DNA of 64,000 nt from Edaphobacter flagellatus (GCF_025264665.1 NZ_CP073697.1:1054001-1118000), one strand, 5' to 3'; positions 7,758-17,600 are shown, counted from the first letter of the stretch. Numbers and translations: made by a program. Notes: a model not told the origin generated them from the sequence alone.

Positions 7758-10700
7758 GGATGCACCCCCTGAGCCGCACCGTCCTGTGCCGGATCAGCCT
7801 GTAATCGTATCTCCTCCGTTGTCGCCTGAATCCCCGGCTGATACATCGGCTCCACATGCGCCGGGCTCACCACAAAAGCGCCCGGGTTGACCACCTTCAA
7901 CAGATAGAAAGACTCATGTCGTCCATCGAACTCCGTAGCAAACATCGCAGCCCTGTCATCGTGAAACTCGCGTCGCGTATACCACCAGTCCCAGTTGCCT
8001 GGCTTATCGACGATGTTGTAACTGTCTTCGTGTTGCACAAACTCCGTTCCTGCCGGAATCGGATCTTCAATCAACAGATACTTCATCGGTGATCCATTGA
8101 CAGCTAAGTGCACTGCCAGAACATCGCCTATCTGCGTCGCACCTCGAAGCGGCTGCAACTGATACACAATCTTGCCATCCTTTTGCGTTGGCACAAGCTT
8201 GAAGTAATCACGCGTTACATTCAGATTCATTGTGCCCGCCTGATAGAGCCGCTTCTCCGTGGAGTAGTACTTGCCCTGCACAAGCCAGTACGCCTTCCCT
8301 GCCCCGTGCTTCACAACCTGCACAGCATTATTTGCCGGTTGCAATTTGTCCGCGGCAACATCGACGCTCAAGCCCGCGCCGCTCATCGCATCCGCTGCGG
8401 TAAAGTGCCGCTTCGCAACCGAAACTCCATTCACCACAACGTCGATATCGAAATCAGCGCTCAGCTCCTTCGATGCCGCCATATAGTCCACCAGCCCAAA
8501 CAGCACCATCGCCGTCTGCTCCGTTGACTCCCACCAATAGCCACCAGTTCTGTTCAACACCAGCCATTGCGCAGCCGCATCCAACAACGGGCTCTTCGGG
8601 TCCGCTTTCGTCAGGAACCGCAACGCATACGCCGTGCTCTCCGCCGTATTGTCATACTCAAAATCCAGCAGAGGACTATAGCGCGAAGGCCACGACGCCA
8701 GCTCACCCTGACGCTGTACTTTACCCTCAACAAGCTTGGCAACAGACTCTACCCGGCGATCGTTTACATCCAGCATCGCCAGCCCAACCATCGAAAGCCC
8801 CTCTGCGCTCAGGTCATTCTTCCGGCCATAAAGCGTATCCAGGTCCTTGCCATGATCTGTCTTCCCCGCCTCAATCAACGCATATACCGTGTAGGCGCGC
8901 AGCTCCGGCAACATCCGAGGATGATCCGCCAACTGCTTCTCCAGATACGCAGTCCCCTTCTGCTTCATGCTTTGCGCATCGTCATTCAACTGCATCGACC
9001 GCGCAGCCTCGGCCAGGCCGCTGACGACATACGCCGTCATAAACACGCGGCTCTCATCTTCCTTCCACCAGCCCCAGCCACCATCATCATGCTGGTAATC
9101 CTTCAGCCGGTCGAGACCAGCCTGCACCTTGGCCCTCAGATCGTTCTCATCCACACGCCCCGTGACGTTCAGCTTCTTCAACGTCTCAGCCACAATCACA
9201 TTCGGCAGAAAGCTCGACATTGTCTGCTCTGTGCATCCATACGGATAGCTCGTCAGATAAGCAAGAGCCGGAAAGATACTTCCCGCGATCGATGGACTCA
9301 CCTCAACGTGCAAGCCGTGTGCTGCTGCATCCGTGTTTGCCGGGAAGTTCACCGGCGTATGCGACGCACCATCGGTCTGCGTAATCGCACCATTCCCTCC
9401 AGCCATCACCGGCACACCCGATGGTTCAACCGGGAACGTCACCTCCAATGCATCGCTCTCTTCATTGGTCAGCGCCTTCGCCAGCAGCTTCGCGGTTCCA
9501 ATCTGTGACGCCTTCAAACGCCATGTAGCGATGCCATCTCCCTTGCTCGGCACCGTAACCGTCTGCGGAGAACCCGCAACAGCATCCAGCCCCTGCACCT
9601 CCAGCTGAAGCTGCATCTGCTTCGCTGTGTCCAGATAGTTGTGCGCAATCACAGGAATCGTGATCTCATCGCCCTTGCGCATAAAGCGTGGCGTGCCCAT
9701 CCTCACAATCACGTTCTTCCGTACGATCACGCGATTGATCTGCGATCCCGCCTTCGAGTCCGCCGTAATCGCACGCACCGTAGCGCGCCACGTCGTCAGC
9801 GAATCCGGAAACGTCATCGTGACCTTTGCATGGCCCTGCGCATCCGTCCTCACATCCGGCGCCCAATACGCCGTATCCGGAAACGCCTTGCGAACCTTCG
9901 GCTGCACAACATCGTTGCCGGGCTTCACCTGCGCCATGCGTGGGTTGTAACGCGACTTCCGCTCCGCCAGCAGGGGCGATTTCGCACCCGCCCGTCCGCT
10001 GAAGCTGTAGTCCAGAGAACTCATCACCTCCGCATACACATATCGCTCCGGGTAGAGCCGCTTTACCATATCTCCACTCGTATCCGGATAAAGCGAATAG
10101 ATTGCCTCATCCACAACGCCAAAGCTGAGATCCGCGCCCGCCACCGGCTTGCCTGCACTGTCCTTTAAAAGCACGTCATACTGCGCCGTCTGCTGCGGCT
10201 GAAAGACCTGTCTCGCAGGCGTGATCTCCACCTGCAGCTGCTTCTCTACCGGAGGCACCTTAATATTCTTGCTCGCCTCATACATCTGACCGTTCTCGAT
10301 AAACACCGCATCCACTTGCAGATTCGGCACTGAATCGCTCGTGATCGGCATGTCCCAGCTCAACGTCTTTCCATCCGACGACAACACCTTCTGAAACTGC
10401 ACCGCATTCCCCGTCGCCGTAACCAACGCGTGAAAACTCGCTACCTGCGACACGATGCTCAAGTGGGCCACATCGCCCACCGCATACTTCTTCTTGTCGG
10501 CAATAATCTGCACCTGCTGCGACGTGCCGCCCCACAGACTCTCCTCGCCTGAACCCATCACCCAAAGCCACGACGTATCCTGCACCGTGCGCTTCTCCGG
10601 AGTCGTCGCCGTCGCGATCACTTCCATCGATCCGGCATTCGTCACCGACAGCAGCGCCCTTCCGTTCCCCGCTGCATCCGTCGTTACATCCGTCGAAGGA

Positions 10701-12472
10701 CCTTGCGTTGTCACCGTCTTGCCGTTCACCCACTTCCGCTCGACCAACGCCACATGCATGCGCGTCTGCACCGGGTGGTTGTCATAGTCCACAGCCGAGA
10801 CCTGAAACGCTGCCTGCGCTCCCTGCCGCACAGCATAGCTCGCCGGCTCAACATGAACGCGGAAGCTCCCATACGTCGCCAGAAAATGTCCGCGGCCCGT
10901 CACCTCGCGATTCGCCGCGTCCGTAACACCAGCTTCGATCGTGTAGTCCTGGTCCATCTTGCGATTGGAGCTGTCCATCGCTGTCGGAACCGTAATCGTC
11001 AGCTTGCCATTCGCATCCAGTTTGCCCGTCTGCTCCGACTCCTGATCGGCGCCATATCCCAACGAATCATCCGCGCTTCCCTCTGCGTCCTCTGCGGCTC
11101 CCATCCCGGCACCCGCATCATCTCCTTCATCGCCCCACCAGTAATGCGGCGCGTGAAACACCTTGTACTTCACCACTGCATTCGCTACCGGCTCGCCAAA
11201 GAAATACCGCGAATCGATCGTCACCTGCATCTTCTCGCCTTGCAAAACACGTGGTTTCGCTGCTCCCACTCTCACCTGGTACTCAGGCTTGCGATACTCC
11301 TCCACCCGAAACGATCCCATCGCGCCATCGTTCATCTCTCCGATGCGTATCGTGTAATACCCCAGCCCCGCATTGGCCCGCAGCTCGACATCGCCCGCAA
11401 CCGTTCCTTCTGCGCTGGTCGTCATATCCTTCTCCAGCACAGCGTGGTCTTCCTGATCGGTCACCGTCACATGAACCTGCTGCGGCTTCGGCACTTCAAG
11501 ATGATTCGCAACCTTCGTCCGCAGAATCGCCTTCCAGTGCACCGTATGCCCCGGCCGATAAACCGGCCTGTCCGTATACACATACGAAGCCCACTTACTG
11601 CTCTCCGAGCCTGAAAACGCGTAGCTCGCAGGAGTCACCGCGGCTACATCATTTCCCGACTTCGCAATAACCCAGATATTCTCCTGCATGGCCTTCGACA
11701 CGGGCCCATGCAGCTCCACCAGCCCGTCCTCACCTGTCTCCGCCTCCGCTACCTGCTGTTGCTTGATACCCATCCGTATCTGGACCTTGTTCTGCGGAGC
11801 ACCCGTCTTTCTATCCACGGCGTAGGCCAGCACCGTGCCATTCGTCGTCCGCGTCACTAATGCCATGTTCGAAACAAACAGCACCGTGTACGCCTTGTAA
11901 TGGCCATCCGTCGCTTCAACCAGATACAACCCTGCGCCAAGTGGATCGATCGGCAGATCCTGTGAATCGCTCACATACGTCGGAGGCATCTCCTGCTTCC
12001 ATCGCGCAACCAGCTGCCTGTCATTCAGCAGCGGAATCTGCGCAAACTGTGCCACTCCCACCACTCTGCTGCGTCTCGCCAGCGTTGCCTGCTTCTCCCG
12101 CAAAGCATCGCGGCTCTCTGCGCTGAACTGGTTGCGAAAAAAACGCCGGATCAGAAACCAGATATGGTGCTTCCAGTCATGGAACTTCTCCAGCCACGTC
12201 CGCTCATCGATCTGCTCCTTCGGCCCCCAATCCTCCTGGCCAAATGAGTGCAGATCCTTCAGACCCGACAAAAACTTCGCTGGATCATCCACCCGATAGA
12301 TGCGGAACTCCAGCTCATCCACATTTTGCGAGTACAAATGGATCGTCGGCTTCTCACCCACCGCATAGGTCTTCGCCGTGCTCAGGTTGAACATCACCGG
12401 CCTTGCCGCATGAAGCCATGACGGCATCACCAGAAAAAGCACGATTGCAAATCCAAACCAGCGGAGCTTCAA
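7754..12472 (-). CDS. Alpha-2-macroglobulin family protein with thioester (YfaS-like)
   Basis: A protein of about 1572 residues, in the size range of bacterial alpha-2-macroglobulins, which are periplasmic protease traps. A signal peptide (LRWFGFAIVLFLV, then the cleavage region LHAARP) is followed by macroglobulin domains. YTDRPVYRPGHTVHWKAILR near residue 330 is the conserved MG2-type entry motif. The reactive thioester motif is present as G-C1080-T-E-Q, and WGWWKEDESRVFMTAYVVSGL belongs to the thioester-domain barrel. I place the start at a TTG whose bases overlap the TGA of the upstream gene; earlier in-frame starts would add over 50 non-signal residues inside that gene. Order and partner match the enterobacterial yfaT-yfaS pair. 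Confidence 0.88.
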   Translation of the reverse strand: MKLRWFGFAIVLFLVMPSWLHAARPVMFNLSTAKTYAVGEKPTIHLYSQNVDELEFRIYRVDDPAKFLSGLKDLHSFGQEDWGPKEQIDERTWLEKFHDWKHHIWFLIRRFFRNQFSAESRDALREKQATLARRSRVVGVAQFAQIPLLNDRQLVARWKQEMPPTYVSDSQDLPIDPLGAGLYLVEATDGHYKAYTVLFVSNMALVTRTTNGTVLAYAVDRKTGAPQNKVQIRMGIKQQQVAEAETGEDGLVELHGPVSKAMQENIWVIAKSGNDVAAVTPASYAFSGSESSKWASYVYTDRPVYRPGHTVHWKAILRTKVANHLEVPKPQQVHVTVTDQEDHAVLEKDMTTSAEGTVAGDVELRANAGLGYYTIRIGEMNDGAMGSFRVEEYRKPEYQVRVGAAKPRVLQGEKMQVTIDSRYFFGEPVANAVVKYKVFHAPHYWWGDEGDDAGAGMGAAEDAEGSADDSLGYGADQESEQTGKLDANGKLTITVPTAMDSSNRKMDQDYTIEAGVTDAANREVTGRGHFLATYGSFRVHVEPASYAVRQGAQAAFQVSAVDYDNHPVQTRMHVALVERKWVNGKTVTTQGPSTDVTTDAAGNGRALLSVTNAGSMEVIATATTPEKRTVQDTSWLWVMGSGEESLWGGTSQQVQIIADKKKYAVGDVAHLSIVSQVASFHALVTATGNAVQFQKVLSSDGKTLSWDMPITSDSVPNLQVDAVFIENGQMYEASKNIKVPPVEKQLQVEITPARQVFQPQQTAQYDVLLKDSAGKPVAGADLSFGVVDEAIYSLYPDTSGDMVKRLYPERYVYAEVMSSLDYSFSGRAGAKSPLLAERKSRYNPRMAQVKPGNDVVQPKVRKAFPDTAYWAPDVRTDAQGHAKVTMTFPDSLTTWRATVRAITADSKAGSQINRVIVRKNVIVRMGTPRFMRKGDEITIPVIAHNYLDTAKQMQLQLEVQGLDAVAGSPQTVTVPSKGDGIATWRLKASQIGTAKLLAKALTNEESDALEVTFPVEPSGVPVMAGGNGAITQTDGASHTPVNFPANTDAAAHGLHVEVSPSIAGSIFPALAYLTSYPYGCTEQTMSSFLPNVIVAETLKKLNVTGRVDENDLRAKVQAGLDRLKDYQHDDGGWGWWKEDESRVFMTAYVVSGLAEAARSMQLNDDAQSMKQKGTAYLEKQLADHPRMLPELRAYTVYALIEAGKTDHGKDLDTLYGRKNDLSAEGLSMVGLAMLDVNDRRVESVAKLVEGKVQRQGELASWPSRYSPLLDFEYDNTAESTAYALRFLTKADPKSPLLDAAAQWLVLNRTGGYWWESTEQTAMVLFGLVDYMAASKELSADFDIDVVVNGVSVAKRHFTAADAMSGAGLSVDVAADKLQPANNAVQVVKHGAGKAYWLVQGKYYSTEKRLYQAGTMNLNVTRDYFKLVPTQKDGKIVYQLQPLRGATQIGDVLAVHLAVNGSPMKYLLIEDPIPAGTEFVQHEDSYNIVDKPGNWDWWYTRREFHDDRAAMFATEFDGRHESFYLLKVVNPGAFVVSPAHVEPMYQPGIQATTEEIRLQADPAQDGAAQGVHP

Positions 12473-13521
12473 TCCTCTTCGCGCAAAACGTTCCAACGGA
12501 ATACTCCCAGAAAATTCGAATTCTCTGCCAAAGGACGCCAGCGTGCATCGGGATGCACCAGCAGGTCCGAGAGCTTCATCCGCCGCATCTCGCCCCTCTG
12601 CTTCCCGATTGGTCCTGTATGGTACACGACCCAATCAGCATTGCTGCCTGTGATCACCATCGAATGATACGGCGAGTTCTGTCCCAGCTGTCTGTAAAAA
12701 ATCAGGTCGCCGGGTTTTGCAGCCCGCAGGTCTCTTCCCACTCGATACGTATTCCATTCCATCAGTGCATGCGCATCCGCAAACTGCGCAAAAGCCCCGG
12801 AGATCTCGTCCCCTTCCACAAAGGGTCCCGGCCTGACGCGAAACAACCCCGTCCCCAGCATCGTCTGCGGATACCGCCACTGCTGTACGGAATCGAATGC
12901 AACATCCCCCACATGCTGCGCCTCGGCCCACTCCGCGTCATGGAACTTCAACGCCTCACGATAGGCATACCGCAACAACGCTGCGCAGTCCTGTATCTCC
13001 CCTGCTCTCTCCGTATCCGGCAAGTCGGCCTGCAGCTCCGCCAGCTTCCAGAACCACTGCCGGAACGCCGCCCGGTCGCCCGCCATATGCAGCCGCAACG
13101 CATCCGGCGTTCCATCCCCAAAACGATCGGCCTCATCCAGAGCAAACCGCACTTCCTTGACGACAGCTCTGCGTCCCCACCGCACCCGTATCTGCCGCAC
13201 CTCCTCCTTCACAGGAGCGCGTGTCCACACCTCGAGCGTATCGCCGCTCCGCACAACCCAGGCAGCACCCAAGTCATCGCCGCCGACCTTTGCCACAACC
13301 TCGGCGTTGACCGCATCGGCTTCCAGAGACCCGCCATGCAATCGCCTCACCTGCAACACAGCCCGCTCCCGTCCATCCGCAGGAAACACCACCGCCGTCG
13401 AGCGAACAACCACCTGCTGCGAACGATGCCTCGCCCACACCGCCCCAAAGGTCCCCACCGCCAGCAAAACAGCCGCCAGCAAGACAATCCATCGCCTGTT
13501 TCCGTTAAGTTGTATCGACAT
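12469..13521 (-). CDS. DUF1175 (YfaT-like) NlpC/P60-fold secreted hydrolase
   Basis: A 350-residue protein with one N-terminal membrane/signal segment. The C-terminal half has the papain-like layout of DUF1175 proteins: DCAALLRYAYREAL (candidate nucleophile Cys near residue 183) and PYHSMVITG (candidate catalytic His), with WRYPQTMLGTGLFR between them. The family is found upstream of alpha-2-macroglobulin genes, as in E. coli yfaT-yfaS. It overlaps the next gene at its stop codon, so the two proteins are probably made in fixed ratio. Cleavage of peptide stems or maturation of the macroglobulin are both possible; neither is shown by sequence. Confidence 0.8.
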   Translation of the reverse strand: MSIQLNGNRRWIVLLAAVLLAVGTFGAVWARHRSQQVVVRSTAVVFPADGRERAVLQVRRLHGGSLEADAVNAEVVAKVGGDDLGAAWVVRSGDTLEVWTRAPVKEEVRQIRVRWGRRAVVKEVRFALDEADRFGDGTPDALRLHMAGDRAAFRQWFWKLAELQADLPDTERAGEIQDCAALLRYAYREALKFHDAEWAEAQHVGDVAFDSVQQWRYPQTMLGTGLFRVRPGPFVEGDEISGAFAQFADAHALMEWNTYRVGRDLRAAKPGDLIFYRQLGQNSPYHSMVITGSNADWVVYHTGPIGKQRGEMRRMKLSDLLVHPDARWRPLAENSNFLGVFRWNVLREED

Positions 13522-13598
13522 ATTCGGCGAGCGATTCCTTTACGATTCTAAAGAGGAGCGCTGCACATCCGCAGAGAACAAGTATTCGCAAGAGCTGA

Positions 13599-14549
13599 TT
13601 AGTTCATCCCTTTCGCCCGCATCTGCGCCATCCTCTTCGTCATCCACTGCACATCGAAAATAGCCTCATCGCTCACGCTTCGTAGCCGTTTGCGACGCTG
13701 CTCACGAATCTCCGCAACTGTCCCCTTAACCTGCAATCCGCCCTTAACAGACTTACCCGCTTCCTCCACAAACTCACGAGCATCTTTTCTGACAGCATCC
13801 GGCTGAGATGCATCCGCAGCGATCCGCTTCAGCTCCGCATCTGCTTCATCTGTCTGCGCATAATCGAATGCGGCAACCAACGCCCGCTTCGCATTCACAT
13901 TATTTTCCTGGGCGAATCGCTCCGCCGCCGCCTTCACCCATCGATCATCCTTCATCGAAAGCAGCACATACATCAGCGCCGAATTCTGATCCAACGTCAT
14001 CGCATGCTGTGGCACACTCACCAGGAAGCGCGAATCATCCAGAATATGCAACGCGGCTGCCGTCACATCGACACCCGCGCATGCAAGGTCATGGACCGTG
14101 AAGAAATATGTCCCGCTTTCCGTGTCCCGCAAGTTCGTCCGAGCCAATGCATCCGCAGCCAGCTGCTTGTCTTCGGGAATCGTCGAAAGAGACAGAAGCA
14201 GTTCGCTTCCATCGGTCAAAAAGAACGATCCCTGCGGCGCCTCACGCAATTCAACGCGCAGCAGCGGAAGGCTCTTACTCGTATCTCCCTTCATCTCGGT
14301 CCAGAAATAATCCATCTCGGCTGATTTCTTCGATCGCTCCCCGTCGCTAAGCTGCAAGGGATGGAAATCGTAGAGAGCCTGCACACGCTGGTGCATCTCC
14401 GCCTGCGTCTGGGGCATGCCTCGACTCTTCAGTTGCTGCGCATCGATGCCTGGCGAAAGGACAGTAATCGCAACGCTGAGCCACCCAGCCTCAAAACCCA
14501 TCCGCTTCCACGTTCTCACTCGGACAAATCCATCCTGCAAGCCGGGCAT
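13599..14549 (-). CDS. Secreted hypothetical, first gene of the macroglobulin operon
   Basis: A 316-residue protein with a weak N-terminal hydrophobic segment, best as a signal from the internal Met at 14501. The rest is predicted mostly helical with a HEAT-like tract, for example ADAELKRIAADASQPDAVRKDAREFVEEAGK. No known family is recognised. It precedes the DUF1175 gene by 77 bases on the same strand, so it probably heads the operon. Function unknown; a helical scaffold binding a partner is an inference. Confidence 0.6.
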   Translation of the reverse strand: MPGLQDGFVRVRTWKRMGFEAGWLSVAITVLSPGIDAQQLKSRGMPQTQAEMHQRVQALYDFHPLQLSDGERSKKSAEMDYFWTEMKGDTSKSLPLLRVELREAPQGSFFLTDGSELLLSLSTIPEDKQLAADALARTNLRDTESGTYFFTVHDLACAGVDVTAAALHILDDSRFLVSVPQHAMTLDQNSALMYVLLSMKDDRWVKAAAERFAQENNVNAKRALVAAFDYAQTDEADAELKRIAADASQPDAVRKDAREFVEEAGKSVKGGLQVKGTVAEIREQRRKRLRSVSDEAIFDVQWMTKRMAQMRAKGMN

Positions 14550-14559
14550 CCTGACCTCA

Positions 14560-14860
14560 AACTTCTGTCAAGCCCGAGAATAGTACCGCACTCAATCTAA
14601 CACCCATAAGCCAAACAAAATAAAAACGTTATAGCGGCAGGCAAAATCTCTCAAAGTGCCGATCAGTTACCCTGCACTCGCTAAAATAGAACTAGAGCAA
14701 GAAAGGCAAAGGCCGAGGGAAGCATCCCTCGGCCTTATCTCTTTATTTTCTATATTTTGCGTCTTATCTTCTGTCTTATCAAGATTTTACAAAACAGGTC
14801 TACCCATAACCCAAATCAATCCAATATTTTGCGCAAAAATAGAGGGGGCACGCCATGCCA
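14560..14860. repeat. Dispersed intergenic element, copy A
   Basis: Upstream of the M19 dipeptidase. Shares ordered blocks with copy B at 26344-26655: TCTGTCAAGCCC, AAAGTGCCGATMAGTTA, CTAAAATAGAAMTAGA, CTATATTTT and a G-rich block. Spacing between blocks is similar and filler sequence diverged. Inside copy A, a perfect 12-bp hairpin (14709-14736) of AAGGCCGAGGGA with TCCCTCGGCCTT is followed by T-rich sequence and could end a short transcript. No coding potential is evident. It also makes up the 355-base gap between genes. Confidence 0.6.
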
Positions 14861-14904
14861 AAACCGCTAACTCAAACGCTTGCTACAATTTCCCTCACCA
14901 GCCC

Positions 14905-16206
14905 ATGAAACCCTTCATGCACACGATGAGACAATCCGCCACAGCCGTCTGTGCATGCCTGATCTCGACAGCGCTCCTGGCAACAACATCTCAGGCGCAG
15001 TCCCCTTTGTCCCCAGGAAAGAAAAACATGCCGTCTCAAGATCCACTCGCCGTCCACGCCGACGCTATCGTCATCGACACCCACGCCGACACACCGCAGC
15101 GCTTCATCGACGAGCACTGGAACTTCACCGACCCCCTCCAGGGAGGCATGCTCAATTACGAAACTGCCCGCAAAGGCAACCTCAACGCGCAGTTCTTCTC
15201 CATCTGGGTCGACCCCAGCCAGTACCCCGCAAACGCCAGCGCCCGCCGCACGATGGAACTCATCGACGGCACCCTCGAGCAGGTCCGCCGCGCGCCCGAC
15301 AAGCTTCGCCTCTGCACCTCCGCCGACCAGATCGTCGCCGGCCACAACGACGGCAAATTCTGCGTCATGATGGGCATCGAGGGCGGCCACTCTATCGAAA
15401 ACTCCCTCGGCCTCCTCCGCGACTACTACCGCCTCGGCGTCCGCTACATGACTCTCACCTGGTCCAACACCAACGACTGGGCCGACTCCTCCGGCGACAT
15501 CGACGACGCCACCGTCAAGCACCACAACGGCCTCACACCGTTCGGCAAGCAGGTCGTTGCCGAGATGAACCGCCTCGGCATGATGGTCGATATCTCCCAC
15601 GTCTCCGACAAAACCTTTTGGGACGTCATCGAGATCACCAAAGCGCCCATCATCGCCTCGCACTCCTCCGCCCGCGCTCTCACCAACGCCGGACGCAACA
15701 TGACCGACGACATGCTCCGCGCCGTCGCTAAAAACAACGGCGTCGTCATGGTCAACTTCTTCCCCGCCTTCATCGACGAGCAGTGGCGTCTCGCCTGGAA
15801 CGCCTCCAAACCCGAGCGCCAAAAAGCGCAGGACGCCCTCGAAGCCGAGTACAAAGCCAAAGGCCAGCCCGTCCCCTTCGAAGCCTCCGACAAGATCGAC
15901 CGCGAATTCGCTGCACTAATCGGCCGGGCTCCCTTCAACTCACTCATCGATCACTTCGACCACGTCATCAAAGTCGCTGGCATCGACCACGTCGGCATCG
16001 GCACCGACTTCGACGGCATTCCTGTCCCGCCCGCCGGAATCGACTCCGCCGCCGACCTGCCCAAGGTCACCGAAGCGCTGATGGCGCGCGGTCACTCCGC
16101 CGACGACATGCGCAAACTCCTCGGCGGCAACCTCCTCCGCGTCTTCCGCGCCGTCGAAGCCGCCCAGCAGAAACCTCCAGTCATCGCACCCGGACAAGCG
16201 CAGTAA
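14905..16206 (+). CDS. Secreted M19 family dipeptidase (renal dipeptidase-like)
   Basis: A 433-residue protein with a signal peptide ending near QAQ. The zinc-binding start of the family is visible as VIDTHADTPQRF (HxD). Then come GIEGGHSIENSLGLLRDYYRLGVRYMTLTW, MGMMVDISHVSD-type segments, APIIASHSSARAL, and GIDHVGIGTDFDG near the C terminus, which carries the last conserved acid. M19 enzymes hydrolyse dipeptides, including some with D-amino acids, consistent with nutrient salvage in the periplasm. I chose the ATG at 14905 because it begins the signal peptide; upstream in-frame codons lie in the repeat element. Confidence 0.92.
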   Translation: MKPFMHTMRQSATAVCACLISTALLATTSQAQSPLSPGKKNMPSQDPLAVHADAIVIDTHADTPQRFIDEHWNFTDPLQGGMLNYETARKGNLNAQFFSIWVDPSQYPANASARRTMELIDGTLEQVRRAPDKLRLCTSADQIVAGHNDGKFCVMMGIEGGHSIENSLGLLRDYYRLGVRYMTLTWSNTNDWADSSGDIDDATVKHHNGLTPFGKQVVAEMNRLGMMVDISHVSDKTFWDVIEITKAPIIASHSSARALTNAGRNMTDDMLRAVAKNNGVVMVNFFPAFIDEQWRLAWNASKPERQKAQDALEAEYKAKGQPVPFEASDKIDREFAALIGRAPFNSLIDHFDHVIKVAGIDHVGIGTDFDGIPVPPAGIDSAADLPKVTEALMARGHSADDMRKLLGGNLLRVFRAVEAAQQKPPVIAPGQAQ

Positions 16207-16269
16207 AGTCGGCCCGCATTGCCGCCATTTCCCGCCTGCGTTAGCCTGATAGATGGAGTTACGTTACGC

Positions 16270-17007
16270 ATGATGCTTCGCCCTCTTGCCCTCGCTCTCG
16301 TGCTGAGCGGAACCGCGCTGGCCCAGGCCACACCGTCGCAGTCCTCCCAGCAGACACCGGCTTCGCAGGCACTGCCCGATGCTCCCTCTACGACTTCCAA
16401 CGCGAAGCCCCCCGTCGTCCCCACCGGTCCAACCGCCGTCATCGACACCACCATGGGACGCCTCACCTGCAAGCTCTACGACACGCAGGCCCCCGCCACC
16501 GTCGCCAACTTCATCGGCCTCGCCGAAGGTACCAAGGACTGGACCGACCCAACCTCGCTCAAAAAGGTCCACGGCCAGCCCTTCTATAACGGAACCACCT
16601 TCCACCGCGTCATTCCCGGCTTCATGATCCAGGGTGGCGACAAGGCCGGTAACGGCACCGGCGACCCCGGCTACTACTTCAAAGACGAGTTCGACCCCTC
16701 GCTTACCTTCGACGAGCCCGGACGGCTCGCCATGGCCAACTCCGGCCCCAACACCAATGGCTCGCAATTCTTCGTCACCGAAGTCCCCGTCGAGCAGCTC
16801 AACGGCAAGCACACCATCTTCGGCCAGTGCGACGCACACTCTGTTCTGCTCGTCGCCTCTATCGCCCGCGTTGCGCGCAACCAGGACGACAAGCCTCTCA
16901 CGCCCGTCGTCATCAACAAAATCACCATCGTGCGCGAAGGCCAGCCCATTCCACCGGAGCCTGCACTTCCCCCGGCAGCCGCACCCGCCGCTCCTCCAAC
17001 AAATTAA
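16270..17007 (+). CDS. Exported cyclophilin-type peptidyl-prolyl isomerase
   Basis: A 245-residue protein: signal peptide (residues 1-18), a Pro/Ser/Thr-rich linker to about residue 50, a cyclophilin domain, and a Pro/Ala tail. Catalytic-domain landmarks are FYNGTTFHRVIPGFMIQGGD (the FHR active-site Arg), GRLAMANSGPNTNGSQFFVT and GKHTIFGQC. It catalyses cis-trans isomerisation of X-Pro bonds, here in folding envelope proteins. It stands immediately upstream of a cytosolic paralogue in the same orientation, so the pair is probably a tandem duplication with one copy gaining a signal. Confidence 0.93.
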   Translation: MMLRPLALALVLSGTALAQATPSQSSQQTPASQALPDAPSTTSNAKPPVVPTGPTAVIDTTMGRLTCKLYDTQAPATVANFIGLAEGTKDWTDPTSLKKVHGQPFYNGTTFHRVIPGFMIQGGDKAGNGTGDPGYYFKDEFDPSLTFDEPGRLAMANSGPNTNGSQFFVTEVPVEQLNGKHTIFGQCDAHSVLLVASIARVARNQDDKPLTPVVINKITIVREGQPIPPEPALPPAAAPAAPPTN

Positions 17008-17064
17008 ACCTGAGCCTCATCATCAGGCCACCGCAATCAACCGCTACAACCACAAGGAGAAAAC

Positions 17065-17586
17065 ATGGCACGTAAGCCAGGCACCTACGCAACCTTCAAA
17101 ACCTCAGAAGGCACCATCGTTACCGAGCTGTTTGAGCAGGACGCTCCGCAGACCGTCGCCAACTTCATCGGTCTCGCCGAGGGAACGAAGGATTGGAACA
17201 GCCCCAGCAAGAAGGGCGCCAAGCTCTACGACGGCACCATCTTCCACCGCGTCATTCCCGACTTCATGATTCAGGGCGGCGATCCCGAAGGCAACGGCAT
17301 GGGTGGCCCCGGCTACCGCTTCGCCGACGAGACACGCGGCTCCAGGCACGGTTTCCAGGAGAAGGGAAAGCTCGCCATGGCCAACGCCGGCCCCAACACC
17401 AACGGCTCGCAGTTCTTCATCACCGTTGCTCCTACGACTTGGCTCACCGGCAAGCACACCATCTTCGGTGAAGTCGTCGAAGGCTACGACATCGTCGAGA
17501 AGATCTCGAAGGTCGCGCGCGACGGCATGGACCGCCCCAAGACCCCGGTCGTCCTCGAGTCAGTCACTATCGAGCGCGTCTCGTAA
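17065..17586 (+). CDS. Cytosolic cyclophilin-type peptidyl-prolyl isomerase
   Basis: A 173-residue cyclophilin without signal peptide. It has the complete core: YDGTIFHRVIPDFMIQGGDP, GKLAMANAGPNTNGSQFFIT and GKHTIFGEVVEGYDIVEKIS. A good ribosome-binding site (AAGGAG, 5 bases before ATG) fixes the start. It lies 57 bases after the exported paralogue and is closed by an intrinsic terminator. The compact single-domain form fits a general cytoplasmic folding catalyst of the PpiB type. Confidence 0.94.
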   Translation: MARKPGTYATFKTSEGTIVTELFEQDAPQTVANFIGLAEGTKDWNSPSKKGAKLYDGTIFHRVIPDFMIQGGDPEGNGMGGPGYRFADETRGSRHGFQEKGKLAMANAGPNTNGSQFFITVAPTTWLTGKHTIFGEVVEGYDIVEKISKVARDGMDRPKTPVVLESVTIERVS

Positions 17587-17600
17587 ACCTCTCCATACGA

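Noticed and set aside
7856..12126. Plus-strand open frames opposite the macroglobulin gene
   Set aside because: Low-complexity antisense shadows (His/Arg/Pro-rich) of a strongly supported minus-strand gene.
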